Origin: Aquimarina algiphila
GTDB taxonomy: Bacteria; Bacteroidota; Bacteroidia; Flavobacteriales; Flavobacteriaceae
Length of the DNA stretch: 64,000 bases
NCBI RefSeq assembly: GCF_007489275.1
Contig: NZ_VLNR01000002.1
Location: 1 to 64,000, forward strand
Reading direction: 5' to 3'
Within the stretch, counting starts at the first letter, position 1. Each line of letters starts with the position of its first letter. The notes beneath the pieces were generated by a model. The model did no database searches and was not told the origin of the DNA. It worked only from the letters and a program-made list of their open reading frames with translations. This document shows, one piece after another, positions 7,775 to 17,400 of the stretch. Position numbers and translations under genes: made by a program.

Positions 7775-10700
7775 TTATTCTAAAACAAAATTCTTCGCTT
7801 CTTTAAAAGGAGAAACTTCTAATTTTTCGATTGCTTCACGATATGGTTTCCAATCACTATTAAAGAAGGTATTGGTTTTATTTAATGCATCTTGTAATGC
7901 ATCTTTTGCATGTTTTATAAGCGTATTCTCTGTTGAAGTCAGTCCATTCTGACGACTACCAGAATACCAGCTTGCTGTTCCCAAACGCTGCATAACAGTA
8001 ACTTCTGGGTTACGAGTGATTCCCTGACGCTTATCTTCTTTACCAATGTAAATCGCAATTACGCTATCAATTTTCTTAGAAATATCCTTAGACAGTTTGA
8101 TTTGATCTTTGAATTTCTTTTTATCTAATTTTTGAAATTCTTTTTGATACTTAGAGGCTATATCTTTACTCTCAACCAATTGCTTTACAGCATCTGCAGC
8201 TGTTTGTTGCATTTTTTCTAAATCTTTCGAAATAGCATATATTTCATTAATGCTTTTCTGAGAAACTTTTAATCTAGGATCAGATTGTACTTCTACCGTA
8301 GTTTCCGATTTTTGATCACCGTATTCTATAACCAGTTTGTATTTTCCTGGTTTAACGCTAACACCTCCTGGTTCGCGATCTTTTTTCTGTATTTTTCTTG
8401 AAGGCCGATCCGCGCCTTTTTCATCCATAAACCAGGTAGTCTTATATATCCCTGTAGAATCAGGAGTTTTCTTTTTTAATGTTCTGATTAAACGATCTCC
8501 ATCATAAAACTTAAAATGAATAGAGTCCCATTTTATTTTAGCTTCTTCTTTTTCATCCTCTTCTGGATCTTCTTCCTCTTTTTTGCCCTCGGTTTTATCA
8601 GAGCTTTCTTCTTTCTTTTTTTCTACCTGGATATAATACGATATCAATGAGCCATAGTCTTTATTTTCACCATTATACACAGCATCTCCACCAAAACGAC
8701 TTCCTGTAGGTTGCTGATATGCTGCTTGATATGCTATTGATGGTTCAAATACCTGAAGTTTTTGGTTTAAAACGGCACTATTTTTGGCTAAAGCTCTTAG
8801 CGGTTTAATATCATCTAATACCCATGCAGCTCTTCCAAAAGTTCCAATAACAAGATCGTGTTCTCTGGACTGAATAGCTAAATCTTTTACAGGAACAGTA
8901 GGGAATCCTTTAGTCCATTTTGTCCATTTATTTCCAGCATTAAGGGATATATACAATCCGTCATCAGTACCTAAAAACATTAAGTTTTTTTCGATAGGAT
9001 CTTCTATAATGCACAACGCATAGCTTTTTACGTCATTTTGATCTACAATACGTTCCCAAGTTTTACCATAATCTCTGGTTCTGTATGCATAAGGTGTATA
9101 GTTAAATCTACGATAATCATTAACAACAAGAAGTGCTTCTCCTTTATTTTTATTTGATGCTTTTATTTGTACAATCCAACTTCCTTGAGGCAATCCTTTT
9201 ATGTTTTTAGAAACGTCGGTCCAATTTGTTCCTCCATTTTGAGTGATATGTAAACGTCCATCATCAGTACCAACCCAAAGCATATTTTGCTCTAATGGAG
9301 AAGGCTCGACTACTAAAACAGTACAATGATTTTCTGCTCCTGTTGCATCCATAGTTAATCCACCACTTTCTGCTTGTTTTAATTTTTCTGGATTATTAGT
9401 TGTTAGATCGGGTGATATTACTGTCCAGGTAAGCCCTTTGTCAGTGCTTTTATGTACGAATTGACTTCCAAAATAAATGGTACTATTATCAAATGGATCA
9501 ATATTGATTGCAGCATTCCAGTTAAAACGTAGTTCTACTTTTGGATCTGAATGTGTAGGGCGAACTATATAATTATTTCCTGTCATCCAATCATATCGAC
9601 TCACAAACCCTTGTTGACTCATTGACCATCCATATCTTGAGTCATCCTTATCCGGTACTACGTCAAAACCATCTCCAAAAGAAATTTCCTGCCAGTAAGA
9701 GTTTCGTATTCCTTGAGCTTTCCAAACATAAGCAGGACCTCTCCAACTACCATTATCTTGCATACCTCCATATACGTTATAAGGAAACTCATTATCTACA
9801 TTAATATGATAAAACTGTGCTACAGGTAGATTACCTATAAAACGCCAGGTTTTACCACCATCACGAGTTATGTTTAAACCACCATCATTACCATCAATCA
9901 TATAACTTCCATCATTAGGATGAATCCACCATGCGTGATGATCAGGATGTACACCATTATCTACACCATATGCAGGCATTAACTGAGAAAAGTTCTTACC
10001 TCCGTCTTCAGAAACATTCACATAAGTAAATACAGAGTATACTCTATTTTCATTTTGGGGATCGACAAATATATCTGAGTAATAAAATGGACGATTACCG
10101 ATATCTTTTTTGTCATTTACTTTTTCCCATTTAAATCCTCCATCTGTCGATTTATATAATGCGTTCTTTTTGGCTTCAATCAATGCATATATAATATTAG
10201 TTTTATTAGGAGCTATTGCCAGCCCAATTCGACCTAATTCTCCCTTTGGTAATCCCTCTTTATCTGTTCTTTCTTCCCAGGTTTTACCTCCATCATGAGT
10301 TATATAAAGACCAGAGCCTTCACCACCAGATTTAAAAAACCAAGGATCACGTTTATGTTCCCACATAGCGGCAACTAATTTGTTAGGGTTTTTTGGGTCT
10401 ATTACCAAATCTGCAGCACCTGTTTTGTTATTATTAAATAAGATTTTCGACCATGTAACTCCTCCATCGGTAGTTTTAAAAATACCTCTTTCTGGATGTT
10501 CTCCCCAGGGAGAACCAATAGCAGCAACATAGACGACATTTGGATTAGTAGGATCAATAATTACTTTATGAATATGGCGGGTTTGTTCTAAACCCATGAG
10601 TTCCCAGTTTTTACCTCCATCTAGCGATCTGTAAATACCAAAACCTCCATTAAGACTATTTCTCGGATTTCCTTCTCCTGTTCCTACCCAAATTACCGAA

Positions 10701-10993
10701 GGGTTTGATTGCTGAATCGCAACAGCTCCTATGGATGCAGTAGCTTCATTATCAAAAATAGGCTCCCATTTAATACCTCCCGAAGTAGATTTCCATAAAC
10801 CTCCTGATGCTGTTCCTGCATATATAATATCAGGATTAGAAGTAACTACATCGATGGACGTGACACGTCCACTCATACCTCCCGGACCTATATTACGAGG
10901 AGTACCATCTTTTATAAGATCCATGGTGAATGTTTGTGCAGATACAGAAGAAATTATACCTAGGAATAGCAATAAAAATATTTGTTTTTTCAT
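7775..10993 (-). CDS. Exported sortilin/BNR beta-propeller protein
   Basis: A 1072-residue secreted protein with signal peptide (MKKQIFLLLFLGIISSVSA) and about ten Asp-box repeats of the S/T-x-D-G-G-x-x-W type spread over residues 60-700 (RSLDGGKNWE, KTTDGGVTWS, ITHDGGKTWE, ITRDGGKTWR, RTRDYGKTWE). This is the VPS10/sortilin-like propeller commonly called glycosyl hydrolase in Bacteroidota, though catalysis is unproven. A Lys/Glu-rich low-complexity linker lies near residues 800-825, followed by a C-terminal beta and coiled-coil region. It is in an operon with an S9 peptidase, suggesting a role in handling external peptides or proteins. Confidence 0.85.
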   Translation of the reverse strand: MKKQIFLLLFLGIISSVSAQTFTMDLIKDGTPRNIGPGGMSGRVTSIDVVTSNPDIIYAGTASGGLWKSTSGGIKWEPIFDNEATASIGAVAIQQSNPSVIWVGTGEGNPRNSLNGGFGIYRSLDGGKNWELMGLEQTRHIHKVIIDPTNPNVVYVAAIGSPWGEHPERGIFKTTDGGVTWSKILFNNNKTGAADLVIDPKNPNKLVAAMWEHKRDPWFFKSGGEGSGLYITHDGGKTWEERTDKEGLPKGELGRIGLAIAPNKTNIIYALIEAKKNALYKSTDGGFKWEKVNDKKDIGNRPFYYSDIFVDPQNENRVYSVFTYVNVSEDGGKNFSQLMPAYGVDNGVHPDHHAWWIHPNDGSYMIDGNDGGLNITRDGGKTWRFIGNLPVAQFYHINVDNEFPYNVYGGMQDNGSWRGPAYVWKAQGIRNSYWQEISFGDGFDVVPDKDDSRYGWSMSQQGFVSRYDWMTGNNYIVRPTHSDPKVELRFNWNAAINIDPFDNSTIYFGSQFVHKSTDKGLTWTVISPDLTTNNPEKLKQAESGGLTMDATGAENHCTVLVVEPSPLEQNMLWVGTDDGRLHITQNGGTNWTDVSKNIKGLPQGSWIVQIKASNKNKGEALLVVNDYRRFNYTPYAYRTRDYGKTWERIVDQNDVKSYALCIIEDPIEKNLMFLGTDDGLYISLNAGNKWTKWTKGFPTVPVKDLAIQSREHDLVIGTFGRAAWVLDDIKPLRALAKNSAVLNQKLQVFEPSIAYQAAYQQPTGSRFGGDAVYNGENKDYGSLISYYIQVEKKKEESSDKTEGKKEEEDPEEDEKEEAKIKWDSIHFKFYDGDRLIRTLKKKTPDSTGIYKTTWFMDEKGADRPSRKIQKKDREPGGVSVKPGKYKLVIEYGDQKSETTVEVQSDPRLKVSQKSINEIYAISKDLEKMQQTAADAVKQLVESKDIASKYQKEFQKLDKKKFKDQIKLSKDISKKIDSVIAIYIGKEDKRQGITRNPEVTVMQRLGTASWYSGSRQNGLTSTENTLIKHAKDALQDALNKTNTFFNSDWKPYREAIEKLEVSPFKEAKNFVLE

Positions 10994-11012
10994 TTTGTCA
11001 AATGTGTGTTAA

Positions 11013-11786
11013 TTATAGTTGTATTTGTTGTTCTAATGTGTTGAGAAAGTGAATGTTTGGATATCTTTCTTTTAATTCTGATAAGTTTTTATCTTTTACT
11101 CTTGGCGAAATATGAGTAGCAATTACTTGTTTTGGATTGATATATTTCTTGATCAATTCTAAAGCGTTATCATCTAATAGCATCCAGTATGGAAGAATAG
11201 CAATATCTATAGTTTCTTCCTGTAATTTTAATTGATCAAACAAGTTAATTTCTTCAAGCCAGTTGGTGTCGCCTACATGAAGAATGTTTTTGTCATTTAG
11301 ACGTACAATATAACCCACATTTTCAACTGAGATATGTCTTTCTCCTGCATGATTTATTTTAAGACTTGTGATTGTAATCTCTTCTAATGTAGAAGTTTGC
11401 TTGCTATAATTGTCCGTTTTTATTGTAATTACTCTTTCTCCAAATTCAGAAAAGTTCTTGGTAACCTGACTAGCTGCAAAAAGGAACGCTTTTGTATTGG
11501 ATTCTAAATATTCCTTTGTGAGTTGTTCGCTAAAATGATCTCCATGATAGTGCGTAAATAGAATGGCATTAGGTTTTAAATCGGTAGTAATCTTATCGAC
11601 TAATTTTTTTGAAGGAAATAAATAATCATCACCATATTTTGTATGCAAGCCATCAATTAAAACAGAAGATTTTCCTCCAGAAATAAATACTCCCATATTG
11701 CCCGTATAAGTGAGCATTATGTTTTCTTGCGAAATGCCAGAGACATATAGTAGAAAACTAGTGAAAAGAACGAGTAATTTTGGCAC
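11013..11786 (-). CDS. Exported metallo-beta-lactamase-fold hydrolase
   Basis: A 257-residue protein starting with GTG and a signal peptide (VPKLLVLFTSFLLYVSGISQ). It carries the metal-binding motif His79-x-His81-x-Asp83-His84 (FTHYHGDHFSE), a later H-A-G-E-R-H and HVGDTNW, and H-I-S-P near the end, as in the UlaG/RomA-like branch of the superfamily. The substrate is unknown. It is the first gene of the operon that continues into the BNR propeller (19-base gap) and the S9 peptidase. Confidence 0.85.
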   Translation of the reverse strand: MPKLLVLFTSFLLYVSGISQENIMLTYTGNMGVFISGGKSSVLIDGLHTKYGDDYLFPSKKLVDKITTDLKPNAILFTHYHGDHFSEQLTKEYLESNTKAFLFAASQVTKNFSEFGERVITIKTDNYSKQTSTLEEITITSLKINHAGERHISVENVGYIVRLNDKNILHVGDTNWLEEINLFDQLKLQEETIDIAILPYWMLLDDNALELIKKYINPKQVIATHISPRVKDKNLSELKERYPNIHFLNTLEQQIQL

Positions 11787-11870
11787 TTTTTGACAGGTTT
11801 ACTTAGAAGTCTCTAAAGTAAATAAAATGAAAATGCTAAAGTCTTAAAGGGGTGTTAAGGTGAAATCATC

Positions 11871-11878
11871 TACATTTG
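11871..11878 (+). promoter_or_regulatory. Probable promoter -7 element (TACATTTG)
   Basis: TACATTTG matches the Bacteroidota -7 consensus TAnnTTTG and lies 21 bases before the ATG of the small 78-residue gene. No TTG is seen at the expected -33 position, so the promoter may be weak or activated. Confidence 0.4.
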
Positions 11879-11899
11879 AAGGATAAAACCACGGTAAAA

Positions 11900-12133
11900 A
11901 TGAAATTTATAGAACTCACACTGAAAAGTCATATAATTGTACATGGGTTTGATGCTCGTAATCAAGAAATCATAGAAGAGGTACATGTTGAAAAAGCTTC
12001 TAGAAAATTAGTAGCAATGGATAGAATCTTATCGGTAAGTGATAAGTATATTTTAATACAATATGCCTATGATCGAATTATATACTGGGAGTATATGGAA
12101 AGTTTTGAAGAATTGCAGAGCCTGTTAAAGTAA
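11900..12133 (+). CDS. Small conserved-looking protein of unknown function
   Basis: A 77-residue soluble protein starting MKFIELTLKSHIIVHGF. The ATG at 11900 is preferred to a TTG eight codons upstream that overlaps the probable -7 element. The amino-acid pattern alternates short beta strands (KFIELTL, SDKYILIQYAY, RIIYWEYM) and ends in a short helix (FEELQSLL), suggesting a compact beta-rich fold. I do not recognise the family. It stands alone between two oppositely oriented operons. Confidence 0.6.
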   Translation: MKFIELTLKSHIIVHGFDARNQEIIEEVHVEKASRKLVAMDRILSVSDKYILIQYAYDRIIYWEYMESFEELQSLLK

Positions 12134-12183
12134 TACTCAGAACAATAATATTATAAAATTAGGAAAAAGTTTTGCGTTATGCT

Positions 12184-13653
12184 TTACTTAAATTCCTGAG
12201 GAAAAGATGAAGGTTCAAAATTCCAGAAATAAGGCAATAAGTAGTATGTTATTATTACAATAAGTATAATGGATATTATGTTTAACCAAAATCCTTTTTT
12301 CATCATATCAGGAATCGTTAGAAATCCTGAGCCAAATACAACAGCATTGGGAGGAGTTGCCACAGGAAGCATAAATGCACACGAAGCTGCAATAGTAGCT
12401 CCTACCATTAATATAAAAGGATGTACATCAAGAGATAGCGACATAGATGCCAGAACAGGCAATAACATTGAAGTAGTGGCAACATTGGATGTGATTTCGG
12501 TTAAAAAGTTTACTACTGTGACAATAAATACTAATAGTGTAATAAGGTAAACTCCTTGTAGTAGTGTCATTTGTGTGCCTATCCACATGGCGAGACCAGA
12601 TGTTTTAAAACCAGCAGCCAAAGCTAACCCTCCACCAAAAAGTAATAAAACTCCCCACGGTAATTTAACTGCAGACTCCCAATTCATCAGAGCTTTTCCT
12701 TTTTTACTGCTGGGAAGAAGAAAGAGAAGAATTGCAGCAGTTATAGCAATTGTAGTATCATCTATTGCAGAAAAAATAGGTTGTAATAAAAATGATCTAG
12801 TAATCCATGCAAAAGCTGTAAATACAAAAACGCCTAGTACTAACTTTTCTTCAAAAGATATTTTACCAAGTTCTTTTAGTTGTTTCCTTACCTCGTCTTT
12901 TCCTCCGGGAAATTCTTTTTGTTTAAATGTAAATGCTACTTGTACCAAATATCGCCAACAAATAAAAAGCATAAGTGCAGAAATAGGGAGCCCTATGACT
13001 ATCCAGTTAGTAAACGTAATTTCAAAATCATAAATCTCCTTTATGACACCTGCCAAAATAAGATTGGTAGGTGTCCCAATTAATGAGGCAACTCCACCAA
13101 TAGAAGCACTATAAGCAATGGCTAGCATTAGTGCTTTTCCAAATATTTTGTTTTCATTTTCAATGGTATTTGGGTTATCTGTAAGTTGGGTAATAATTGC
13201 AATTCCTATAGGTAACATCATCACTGATGTTGCAGTATTAGAAATCCACATAGATAAAAAAGCTGTAGCAACCATGAAACCAAGAATCATGTTTTTGACA
13301 TCTGTACCTATAAGATTAATGATATTTAAAGCGATACGTTTATGTAAATTCCATCTTTCTATCCCTATAGCTAATATAAATCCTCCAGCATATAAAAAGA
13401 CATTATGATTACCAAATGCAGCGGTAGTTGTTTTAATATCCAATCCCCCTGAAAGTGGAAATAAAACAATTGGTAATAACGAAGTAGCAGCAATAGGAAT
13501 TGCTTCTGTAATCCACCATATAGCAACCCACAGAGTACTAGCTAATATTGCATTAGCTTCTTTTTTTAAGCCTTCTGGATGAAAAAATAATAGTACAAGA
13601 ATAAAAATTAAAGGGCCCGAAATAATCCCTATTTTTTTAATACTTATATTCAT
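12184..13653 (-). CDS. SLC13/DASS-family sodium:dicarboxylate symporter
   Basis: A 489-residue inner-membrane transporter with about 11-12 hydrophobic helices. The two signature SNT repeats of the divalent anion:sodium symporter family are visible, SNTATSVMMLP near residue 138 and TSNVATTSMLLP near 395, together with the late A-T-P-P-N-A sequence. Family members import succinate, malate, fumarate or citrate with sodium, or sulfate; the exact substrate is not evident. Length is normal. It is a single gene. Confidence 0.93.
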   Translation of the reverse strand: MNISIKKIGIISGPLIFILVLLFFHPEGLKKEANAILASTLWVAIWWITEAIPIAATSLLPIVLFPLSGGLDIKTTTAAFGNHNVFLYAGGFILAIGIERWNLHKRIALNIINLIGTDVKNMILGFMVATAFLSMWISNTATSVMMLPIGIAIITQLTDNPNTIENENKIFGKALMLAIAYSASIGGVASLIGTPTNLILAGVIKEIYDFEITFTNWIVIGLPISALMLFICWRYLVQVAFTFKQKEFPGGKDEVRKQLKELGKISFEEKLVLGVFVFTAFAWITRSFLLQPIFSAIDDTTIAITAAILLFLLPSSKKGKALMNWESAVKLPWGVLLLFGGGLALAAGFKTSGLAMWIGTQMTLLQGVYLITLLVFIVTVVNFLTEITSNVATTSMLLPVLASMSLSLDVHPFILMVGATIAASCAFMLPVATPPNAVVFGSGFLTIPDMMKKGFWLNIISIILIVIITYYLLPYFWNFEPSSFPQEFK

Positions 13654-13909
13654 AGGATAGGGATGCTTATTATGAAATCATAGGATTAATAAATGATTTA
13701 ATATGAATAGTAAAAGTATGTATAAAAGAATTAAACAATTATATCTTTCAAGAAATATTACTTTCAAAAGTTAAAACTTGTAAATCAAATACATTTTATA
13801 ATAAGTACACCAAGAAATAAAATACAATGGAAGCCTTGAGAAAAAATATTAAGAATTTATCTCAGTTTTTAAACTGGTAATTAAGAACATAATTAATTTC
13901 TTTTTGTAA

Positions 13910-14275
13910 TTACTTAGGAGTCATGATTTTAGAATTATCACTATTTCTTGCCGAAATAAGTCTAAAGTCTTTATTTACTTTGATGATAAATATTTTACCT
14001 GTATGTAAATTAACCATCTTCCACCTAAATCCATATGAAGTTTCAAATATGGCCGATCTGGCGGTTTTTCGTAAATCAATTTTATCAATATTTTCAATAA
14101 TTTGATTAGCTAATAAATCTAGACCTCTTTGTTTTACTTCTTCTGCAGAAAGTTTGCGATCTCTGGGGTTTTGAAGATATTTAGTTGAGAGTGTGAATGA
14201 ATTTTTATCAATATTGATATTTGGGTACAAAGAAAATGAGCAAAGTATCAAAAGGGGTAGTATATAATTTTTCAT
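13910..14275 (-). CDS. Small exported protein of unknown function
   Basis: The ATG at 14275 gives a 121-residue protein with a signal peptide (MKNYILPLLILCSFSLYPN), preferred to an ATG thirteen codons upstream that adds a polar leader. The rest is a charged helix (DRKLSAEEVKQRGLDLLANQ) and a compact beta region ending in VNKDFRLISARNSD. I recognise no family. A stretch of about 260 bases upstream probably holds its promoter; nothing certain can be named there. Confidence 0.6.
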   Translation of the reverse strand: MKNYILPLLILCSFSLYPNINIDKNSFTLSTKYLQNPRDRKLSAEEVKQRGLDLLANQIIENIDKIDLRKTARSAIFETSYGFRWKMVNLHTGKIFIIKVNKDFRLISARNSDNSKIMTPK

Positions 14276-14534
14276 AATCTGACGATTTTGGTAATTACAT
14301 ACTATGTCATGCACATATTTTGCAATTACACGGAGTTTACGTTTATTCTCATATGTATTTGTTGTAATGCTTTAACAATTATCTCAATAAGGGGTATTGT
14401 AAAATTAAACCATTAATGCCCTTTTTTTGGTATTATTTTGTTAAACAAATGATAAATTATCTTAAAATTTAAGATTTTTCATTAAAATTTCATGGATTTA
14501 TTGAGAAATATTTAATTTGAATAATGATGAAAGG

Positions 14535-16001
14535 CTATTTTTTATATAATTTTTTACCTGCCTCATAATATTTATCTCCGTCTATCCAAAAAGGAGTTTT
14601 TGGATTATTAGCAATATTTCTACATGCTAAAACATAAGATTGAAAAAACTTCAATAAATATTCATAATCCAAAGTATCAGGATTATCAGTAACTTGATGA
14701 TAATATTTGGTGATTTCTTCATCAAAAGCGGTAAATCCCATACTAAATGTTGGAGCAGGAATACCTTTTGCAGCAAAATTTACATTATCTGACCGGTCAA
14801 ATAATCCTTGTTCAGGAGCAGGATCATCAATTGCTTTTAGTCCAAATTTGGCAGCAGCATCTACAATATCGTTTTCTGCAGTTGTCCTACCTAAACCAAC
14901 TATAGTAGCAATGGTAGTATCATTATAACCTCCGTTATCACTATTAAAGCAATATACCATTTGATCTAGTGGAATAACAGGATGTTCTACATACCATTTG
15001 CTACCTAAAAGACCTTTTTCTTCACCTGTAAAGAGAATAAAAAGAGCGGATCTTTTGGTTGGGTATTTTGCAATGTTTTTGGCCGCAGAAAGGACAGTAA
15101 CAGTTCCTACTGCATTATCTCGTGCTCCATTGTATATAGAATCATTTTCTACCGCTTTTCCGATACCTACATGATCATAATGTGCAGAATAAATAACATA
15201 CTCATCTTTAAGTTTAGGATCTGACCCTTCTACCATACCAACAACATTTTGTGAAAAGCTATTCGTTTTTTTAATTCCTTCAACTACAATCTCAATATCT
15301 AATTCTTTATTTGTAGAAAAGAGTTTACTTATTTCTTCAGTTTTGTCATTGATCCAGGTATGAGAAAAAGTATCCGAATTATTTTTATCATCAATATTCA
15401 TTTTCTCCCCGTTAAAATAATGATCCATCCTAGTCCAAATAGGAGCTTTAACATTGCAAAGTTCAATTATACCTAGAGCACCATTGTCTTTGGCAAGAGC
15501 TATTTTCTGAGCTCTCATTGAAAAAGCAGACATCGTATTTTTATTATCCTTAGTACCTACAATAGCAACTATATATTTGCCTTTTACATCAATATCACCA
15601 TAATTTTCTTTCATTCCATAATCCAGAAAAACAGCTTTTCCTTTGTAATTAGTATTTACTTTAGTAACTGTTAGGATATCATCTAATTCGATATCTCCTA
15701 TTTTAATTTTGGTTTTTGTAGCGCTGGAGATTTTATTCAATTTTACTTTTTGGAAGTAGGTGTTGCTATCGGGAACTGTTTTTACACCGTAGCCTCTAAG
15801 CATATTAGCCAAATATTGAGCAGCAATTTTGTTTTCAGGGGATCCAGTTTGCCTTCCTTTTAATTCGTCAGAAGCTAAAAAATAAATATGACCTTCGATT
15901 TCACTTTTAGAAACAGTGGATTTTACTTTGTCAATATCATTCTGTGCAGTAATAGAAAATGTAAAAAGTAATAGTAGTATTGTTAGAATATGTTTTTTCA
16001 T
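14535..16001 (-). CDS. M28-family zinc aminopeptidase, exported
   Basis: A 488-residue exported peptidase with signal peptide (MKKHILTILLLLFTFSITA). It has a PA-like insert at about residues 110-240 and a zinc peptidase domain with the M28 ligands in order: His-Asp in SAHYDHVG, Asp in GARDNAVGT, Glu-Glu in FTGEEKGLLGS, Asp in CFNSDNGG and His in KYYHQVTDNPDTL. The site is complete. It probably removes N-terminal residues from peptides in the periplasm. Divergent from the VWA/AAA pair. Confidence 0.93.
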   Translation of the reverse strand: MKKHILTILLLLFTFSITAQNDIDKVKSTVSKSEIEGHIYFLASDELKGRQTGSPENKIAAQYLANMLRGYGVKTVPDSNTYFQKVKLNKISSATKTKIKIGDIELDDILTVTKVNTNYKGKAVFLDYGMKENYGDIDVKGKYIVAIVGTKDNKNTMSAFSMRAQKIALAKDNGALGIIELCNVKAPIWTRMDHYFNGEKMNIDDKNNSDTFSHTWINDKTEEISKLFSTNKELDIEIVVEGIKKTNSFSQNVVGMVEGSDPKLKDEYVIYSAHYDHVGIGKAVENDSIYNGARDNAVGTVTVLSAAKNIAKYPTKRSALFILFTGEEKGLLGSKWYVEHPVIPLDQMVYCFNSDNGGYNDTTIATIVGLGRTTAENDIVDAAAKFGLKAIDDPAPEQGLFDRSDNVNFAAKGIPAPTFSMGFTAFDEEITKYYHQVTDNPDTLDYEYLLKFFQSYVLACRNIANNPKTPFWIDGDKYYEAGKKLYKK

Positions 16002-16216
16002 GTGTAAAGAGATATAATATGTTATGAAAACGAATATATGTGATATGAATTTAAGGAATATCTACTCTCTTCAAAGATAATAAATGTTCGCGATTACAAC
16101 TTTTGCAATAAAGGAGAAGTTGTTTTTGGTTTCAATTATCCAAAACAAATGTTAATTCTGATTTCTTCAAAGGTCGATTCGTTAGAATCTTTTGCAAAAT
16201 ATACTAACTTTAACAT

Positions 16217-17347
16217 ATGAAAAAGAAAAAAGATTTTTTTAAAAAGGGCTTTACCTTTAAAGCCTACGAAGCTCCAGAACAATCTCCTTTTGATAAGCTT
16301 TTTGATATTTTTCAGGAAATTATTACACATACTTCTGGTGATCTAGATGAAGCTTTGGATTGGATGAAAGAGTTAGATAAAGAATATGAATTAACTGATG
16401 AAGAATATACATTAGATGATTTTGTAGAAGACCTAAAGAAGAAAGGATATATTCGTGAAGAAGTTGATAAAAATGGTAAAGGAGGAATGTCGATTACTGC
16501 CAAAACAGAACAGGCCATTCGAAAAAGGGCGTTGGATCAGATTTTTGGAAAATTGAAGCGAAGTGGAGCAGGCAATCACAGAACAAACTATATCGGTAGA
16601 GGGGATGAACATTCTGGAGAATTTCGAAATTATCAATACGGAGATTCCTTGGAACGAATATCGATGACAGAAAGTTTAAAAAACGCTCAAATTAATCATG
16701 GTATCGGGGACTTAAATCTTACCGAAGAAGACCTCGTTGTTGAAGAAACACAGTTTAAAGCTCAAATGAGTACGGTATTAATGATAGATATTAGCCATAG
16801 TATGATTTTATATGGAGAAGATCGAATTACACCTGCAAAAAAAGTAGCTATGGCACTGGCCGAATTAATTACTACACGATACCCTAAAGATACATTAGAT
16901 ATATTAGTTTTTGGTAATGATGCCTGGCCTATTGCTATTAAAGATTTGCCATACTTACAAGTTGGACCCTATCACACTAATACTGTAGCGGGCCTACAAT
17001 TAGCAATGGATATGCTGCGAAGAAAACGTAATACCAACAAGCAGATTTTTATGATAACAGACGGTAAACCTAGTTGTTTAATAATGCCAGATGGACAGTA
17101 TTACAAAAATAGTAATGGTTTAGATAGACATATTGTAAATAAGTGCTATATGATGGCTCAACAAGCCAGAAAGTTACATATTCCGATTACTACATTTATG
17201 ATCGCTCAAGATCCTTATTTGATGCAATTTGTAAGAGAATTTACGTATGCAAATCAAGGAAAAGCATTTTATACTGGATTAAAAGGATTAGGAGAAATGA
17301 TTTTTGAAGATTATGAAACTAATAGAAAAAAAAGAATCAAAGGATAA
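16217..17347 (+). CDS. VWA-domain protein, partner of the MoxR-type ATPase
   Basis: A 376-residue cytoplasmic protein. The first 180 residues are charged and mostly helical; a von Willebrand A domain follows, with an intact metal-ion site: Asp191-x-Ser193-x-Ser195 (MIDISHSM), a Thr in the HTNTVAGL loop and the Asp of MITDGKPS. VWA proteins coupled to MoxR-type AAA+ ATPases act as adaptors in metal insertion or complex assembly. The ATPase gene follows after 53 bases and is surely co-transcribed. No porphyrin pathway gene is nearby, so a chelatase role is not supported. Confidence 0.85.
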   Translation: MKKKKDFFKKGFTFKAYEAPEQSPFDKLFDIFQEIITHTSGDLDEALDWMKELDKEYELTDEEYTLDDFVEDLKKKGYIREEVDKNGKGGMSITAKTEQAIRKRALDQIFGKLKRSGAGNHRTNYIGRGDEHSGEFRNYQYGDSLERISMTESLKNAQINHGIGDLNLTEEDLVVEETQFKAQMSTVLMIDISHSMILYGEDRITPAKKVAMALAELITTRYPKDTLDILVFGNDAWPIAIKDLPYLQVGPYHTNTVAGLQLAMDMLRRKRNTNKQIFMITDGKPSCLIMPDGQYYKNSNGLDRHIVNKCYMMAQQARKLHIPITTFMIAQDPYLMQFVREFTYANQGKAFYTGLKGLGEMIFEDYETNRKKRIKG

Positions 17348-17400
17348 TATTATACCATTAGAAAATAATACTAAAAAGAAAAAGAAAAATTTCGAAATAG

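Noticed and set aside
12575-13033. A 152-residue plus-strand frame inside the SLC13 transporter gene
   Set aside because: It is antisense to a clear membrane transporter, and its sequence has no domain or proper start context.
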